Below, piece after piece: positions 3,914-5,124 of a DNA stretch of 5,124 nucleotides (its first letter is position 1; the number at the start of each line of letters is the position of its first letter). The notes beneath the pieces are model-generated. The model saw only the letters and a program-made list of their open reading frames with translations. It was not told the DNA's origin and searched no databases. Source of the stretch: Nitrososphaerota archaeon. Its GTDB lineage: Archaea > Thermoproteota > Nitrososphaeria > Nitrososphaerales > Gagatemarchaeaceae. Where the stretch lies: contig PLCG01000050.1 in assembly GCA_003135575.1 (NCBI GenBank), positions 3,548 through 8,671 on the forward strand, given 5' to 3'. A program made the position numbers and the translations under genes.

Positions 3914-5124
3914 CTAGCTTCGAAGTTCGGAGTCGAATGTCTTGGTGTATAATTCGAACACAGACTTGTCTGGCGAATGGTTTGCACAAAGGCAGAAAGT
4001 CGAGAAGTTTGCTCTATCGCATGTAGCGAGATAAGGACAGCCAGGGCAAGCCTCCTTGCCACAATTATGAACGAGTGAATTCGAGACAAGGTACGTATTG
4101 TCACTAGTCTCGATATTGTACACTTTGCCGTCAAATGGGACACTTTCGATCTCTCGCACAGGTGTGAGGATTCCAAGGTCAGTTACTCTAGCAAAACTCT
4201 GCTTGCTTCGAGGTCTCAGTTCAAGTACATACTTGCCCTCAGGTGATCCAGTAATCTTTCGGCCATCAATAACGCTCGAGCCACTCTTGGCTCTGCCAAT
4301 GCCGATGAATTCACCAAGCCTTGCGCCTAAGAGTTGAATTTGCAAAGCCAGCAGCTTGGACGAGGTGCTCATGAAAGTGATGCCCTCTGAACAATAGCCG
4401 TCCCCAGATGCATACCCATCCAACAGCGACCTTAGAATGCCCGCGTCCTTGTGAAAAAGCAGGAAATCCGGTATCCTCTTGTTCCTAGCGCCTTTTCCGC
4501 ACCAGAAGGCCAGCGCGCGTGAGAGAATCCTCGAGGGAATCATCATTACGGTCGAAGTTGGCATCCGATATTTGCCGGGCGTATAGCCAATGGCCTTTCC
4601 AACTTGCATGATTCGTTGATGAATCTCCTTCTCATCATGATTTAGCGAGAAGCATGCTCCTGTGCCTGACGGGAAACCCTCGGCAATATACATCCCAACT
4701 AGCCAAGCAGTGTCAGAATTTAGCGGAAGTTCCAGAGGGACATGCTTTGAAGCGCAAACGCGCCTTCCATTCTCATTTGTGAACTCCCGAAGCGAGATCC
4801 GCGTATCCCCATTTGAACCAGGTAGACGCGGAATTAGCAGATAATCGCCGTCAACTCCTACTTTCTTGCGGGTTAGGCTATTGGCTTCTTTCCAGTGCAA
4901 TTTGGAAAACGCAACATTTTGCTTTCGGTATCTTCCAATTCGAGAGGTGGTTGATGTGGAAACCAAGACTGGATGTTCTGGTGTTATGTCGATTGGAAGT
5001 AATCCCGTTGCTTTGATTCTCAGCAGATTTCCTTTGAAACTCCTAGAGAAAGTGCGCTCAACCTTGCCCAGGCCTGAAAACCCTGCCGAGCGGTCCATTG
5101 GTCTTAGATTGCGGATTTGTTTAT
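3914..5124 (-). CDS. Intein-containing gene of unknown host function, N-terminal part beyond the right edge
   Basis: The minus-strand frame is open from the right edge to the stop at 3914-3916. The ATG at 5096-5098 is most likely internal, because the frame continues upstream of it with no stop (KQIRNLRP). Almost all of the visible product is an intein (edge to 4064); only the last 49 residues (4063-3917) belong to the host protein. That C-extein begins with the splice-site cysteine and holds six cysteines. Four are spaced C-x4-C-x2-C-x5-C (CGKEACPGCPYLATC), followed by CLC and a tail containing HSPDKSVFELYTKTF. This looks like a zinc or iron-sulfur binding end. The CxxC-x5-C spacing resembles the C-terminal iron-sulfur cluster of Cas4/RecB-type nucleases, but that is a resemblance only. 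I do not recognise the host protein. Intein and extein share a low GC content (about 47-48% in sampled lines) unlike the neighbours, suggesting the whole gene was acquired. Confidence 0.85.
   Translation of the reverse strand, partial: KQIRNLRPMDRSAGFSGLGKVERTFSRSFKGNLLRIKATGLLPIDITPEHPVLVSTSTTSRIGRYRKQNVAFSKLHWKEANSLTRKKVGVDGDYLLIPRLPGSNGDTRISLREFTNENGRRVCASKHVPLELPLNSDTAWLVGMYIAEGFPSGTGACFSLNHDEKEIHQRIMQVGKAIGYTPGKYRMPTSTVMMIPSRILSRALAFWCGKGARNKRIPDFLLFHKDAGILRSLLDGYASGDGYCSEGITFMSTSSKLLALQIQLLGARLGEFIGIGRAKSGSSVIDGRKITGSPEGKYVLELRPRSKQSFARVTDLGILTPVREIESVPFDGKVYNIETSDNTYLVSNSLVHNCGKEACPGCPYLATCDRANFSTFCLCANHSPDKSVFELYTKTFDSELRS
4061..4123 (-). other. Intein C-terminal splice region (blocks F and G) and +1 cysteine
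   Basis: This segment encodes VYNIETSDNTYLVSN (block F), then SLVHN (block G), then the C-extein's first residue, cysteine (TGT at 4063-4061). The His-Asn/Cys junction is the standard site for branched-intermediate resolution and asparagine cyclisation, so the protein splice point lies between 4064 and 4063. Confidence 0.9.
4394..4426 (-). other. Second LAGLIDADG motif of the homing endonuclease
   Basis: This segment encodes LLDGYASGDGY, with the catalytic aspartate in SGDG. Its separation of about 94 residues from the first motif fits a single-chain two-motif enzyme. Confidence 0.85.
4676..4708 (-). other. First LAGLIDADG motif of the homing endonuclease
   Basis: This segment encodes AWLVGMYIAEG. 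The small residues pack the helix interface and the glutamate occupies the metal-binding catalytic position of the dodecapeptide endonuclease family. Confidence 0.85.
4961..4999 (-). other. Intein splicing block B (TxxH motif)
   Basis: This segment encodes LPIDITPEHPVLV, the canonical block B of Hint domains with Thr and His in T-P-E-H. It is preceded by KGNLLRIKATG, the strand usually found just before block B, which places the N-terminal splice junction several dozen residues upstream, outside the window. Confidence 0.85.

Larger units (their letters stand above)
4064..5124 (-). mobile_element. Intein with LAGLIDADG homing endonuclease (N-terminal block A outside the window)
   Basis: Numbering residues from the ATG at 5098, the Hint splicing domain shows block B as LPIDITPEHPVLV (34-46), with the T39-P-E-H42 motif that assists the N-terminal acyl shift. 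Blocks F and G read VYNIETSDNTYLVSNSLVHN (326-345), ending in the penultimate H344 and the cyclising N345, followed by the +1 nucleophile C346. Between them lies a dodecapeptide homing endonuclease with two LAGLIDADG motifs, AWLVGMYIAEG (131-141, acidic E140) and LLDGYASGDGY (225-235, acidic D233). The intein would excise itself after translation, and the endonuclease would cut intein-less alleles of its host gene to spread. Both acidic residues are present, so it may be active. At least 353 intein residues lie in the window. The block F histidine common in many inteins appears absent (SDNTYLV), a variation I cannot weigh without alignment. The block A cysteine or serine must lie beyond position 5124. 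Confidence 0.92.

Noticed and set aside
3580..4176. 198-codon minus-strand frame over the winged-helix gene and C-extein
   Set aside because: Its Ser/Thr-rich product has no domain pattern and it overlaps two supported coding regions in other frames.
4953..4985. GTGGAAAC-containing stretch resembling part of an archaeal origin-recognition box
   Set aside because: It is a single short match lying inside intein coding sequence, with no second copy or adjacent AT-rich unwinding region seen, so chance is the simplest explanation.
5096..5098. ATG as the start of a free-standing 394-residue homing endonuclease gene
   Set aside because: The frame continues open to the window edge, and intein blocks B, F and G with a His-Asn/Cys splice junction show that the endonuclease is embedded in a larger precursor.

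Overview
This window looks like chromosomal DNA of a GC-rich archaeon. The main evidence is an Orc1/Cdc6-type initiator ATPase, TATA-like elements about 27-30 bases upstream of start codons (nearly leaderless transcripts), frequent AGG arginine codons, and a LAGLIDADG intein of archaeal style. I cannot fix the phylum from this sequence; a TACK-group (Nitrososphaeria-like) or Thermoplasmata-like archaeon would both fit. Almost every base is coding, and no gene-free stretch exceeds about 50 bases.

Layout: (1) Positions 1-216 (+) hold the C-terminal end of an unrecognised, probably beta-rich protein. A GTGA overlap couples it to an OsmC/Ohr-family protein (213-668, +). (2) On the minus strand, a rhomboid intramembrane serine protease (2342-1746) is followed by a zinc-binding medium-chain dehydrogenase (1696-665). 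The dehydrogenase ends in the same CTAG palindrome in which the OsmC gene ends. (3) A divergent Orc1/Cdc6 paralogue (2383-3540, +) shares a 40-base promoter region with the rhomboid gene. It is followed at once by a small winged-helix regulator whose 5' end appears frame-disrupted (3550/3632-3901, +). (4) From about 3902 to the right edge, GC content falls from roughly 60-63% to about 47% in sampled lines. This segment holds one minus-strand gene, entering from beyond the right edge, that contains a large LAGLIDADG homing-endonuclease intein. Only the intein from just upstream of block B to its C-terminal splice site, plus a 49-residue cysteine-rich C-extein, lie in the window.

The left part reads as ordinary core and redox housekeeping: an OsmC-type thiol protein next to an oxidoreductase, then membrane proteolysis and replication initiation. 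The right part is compositionally distinct and carries a selfish element. The points most worth following are the identity of the intein's host protein, the broken reading frame of the winged-helix gene, and the non-canonical AAA+ motifs of the Orc1/Cdc6 paralogue. I saw no rRNA, tRNA, CRISPR array or insertion sequence.
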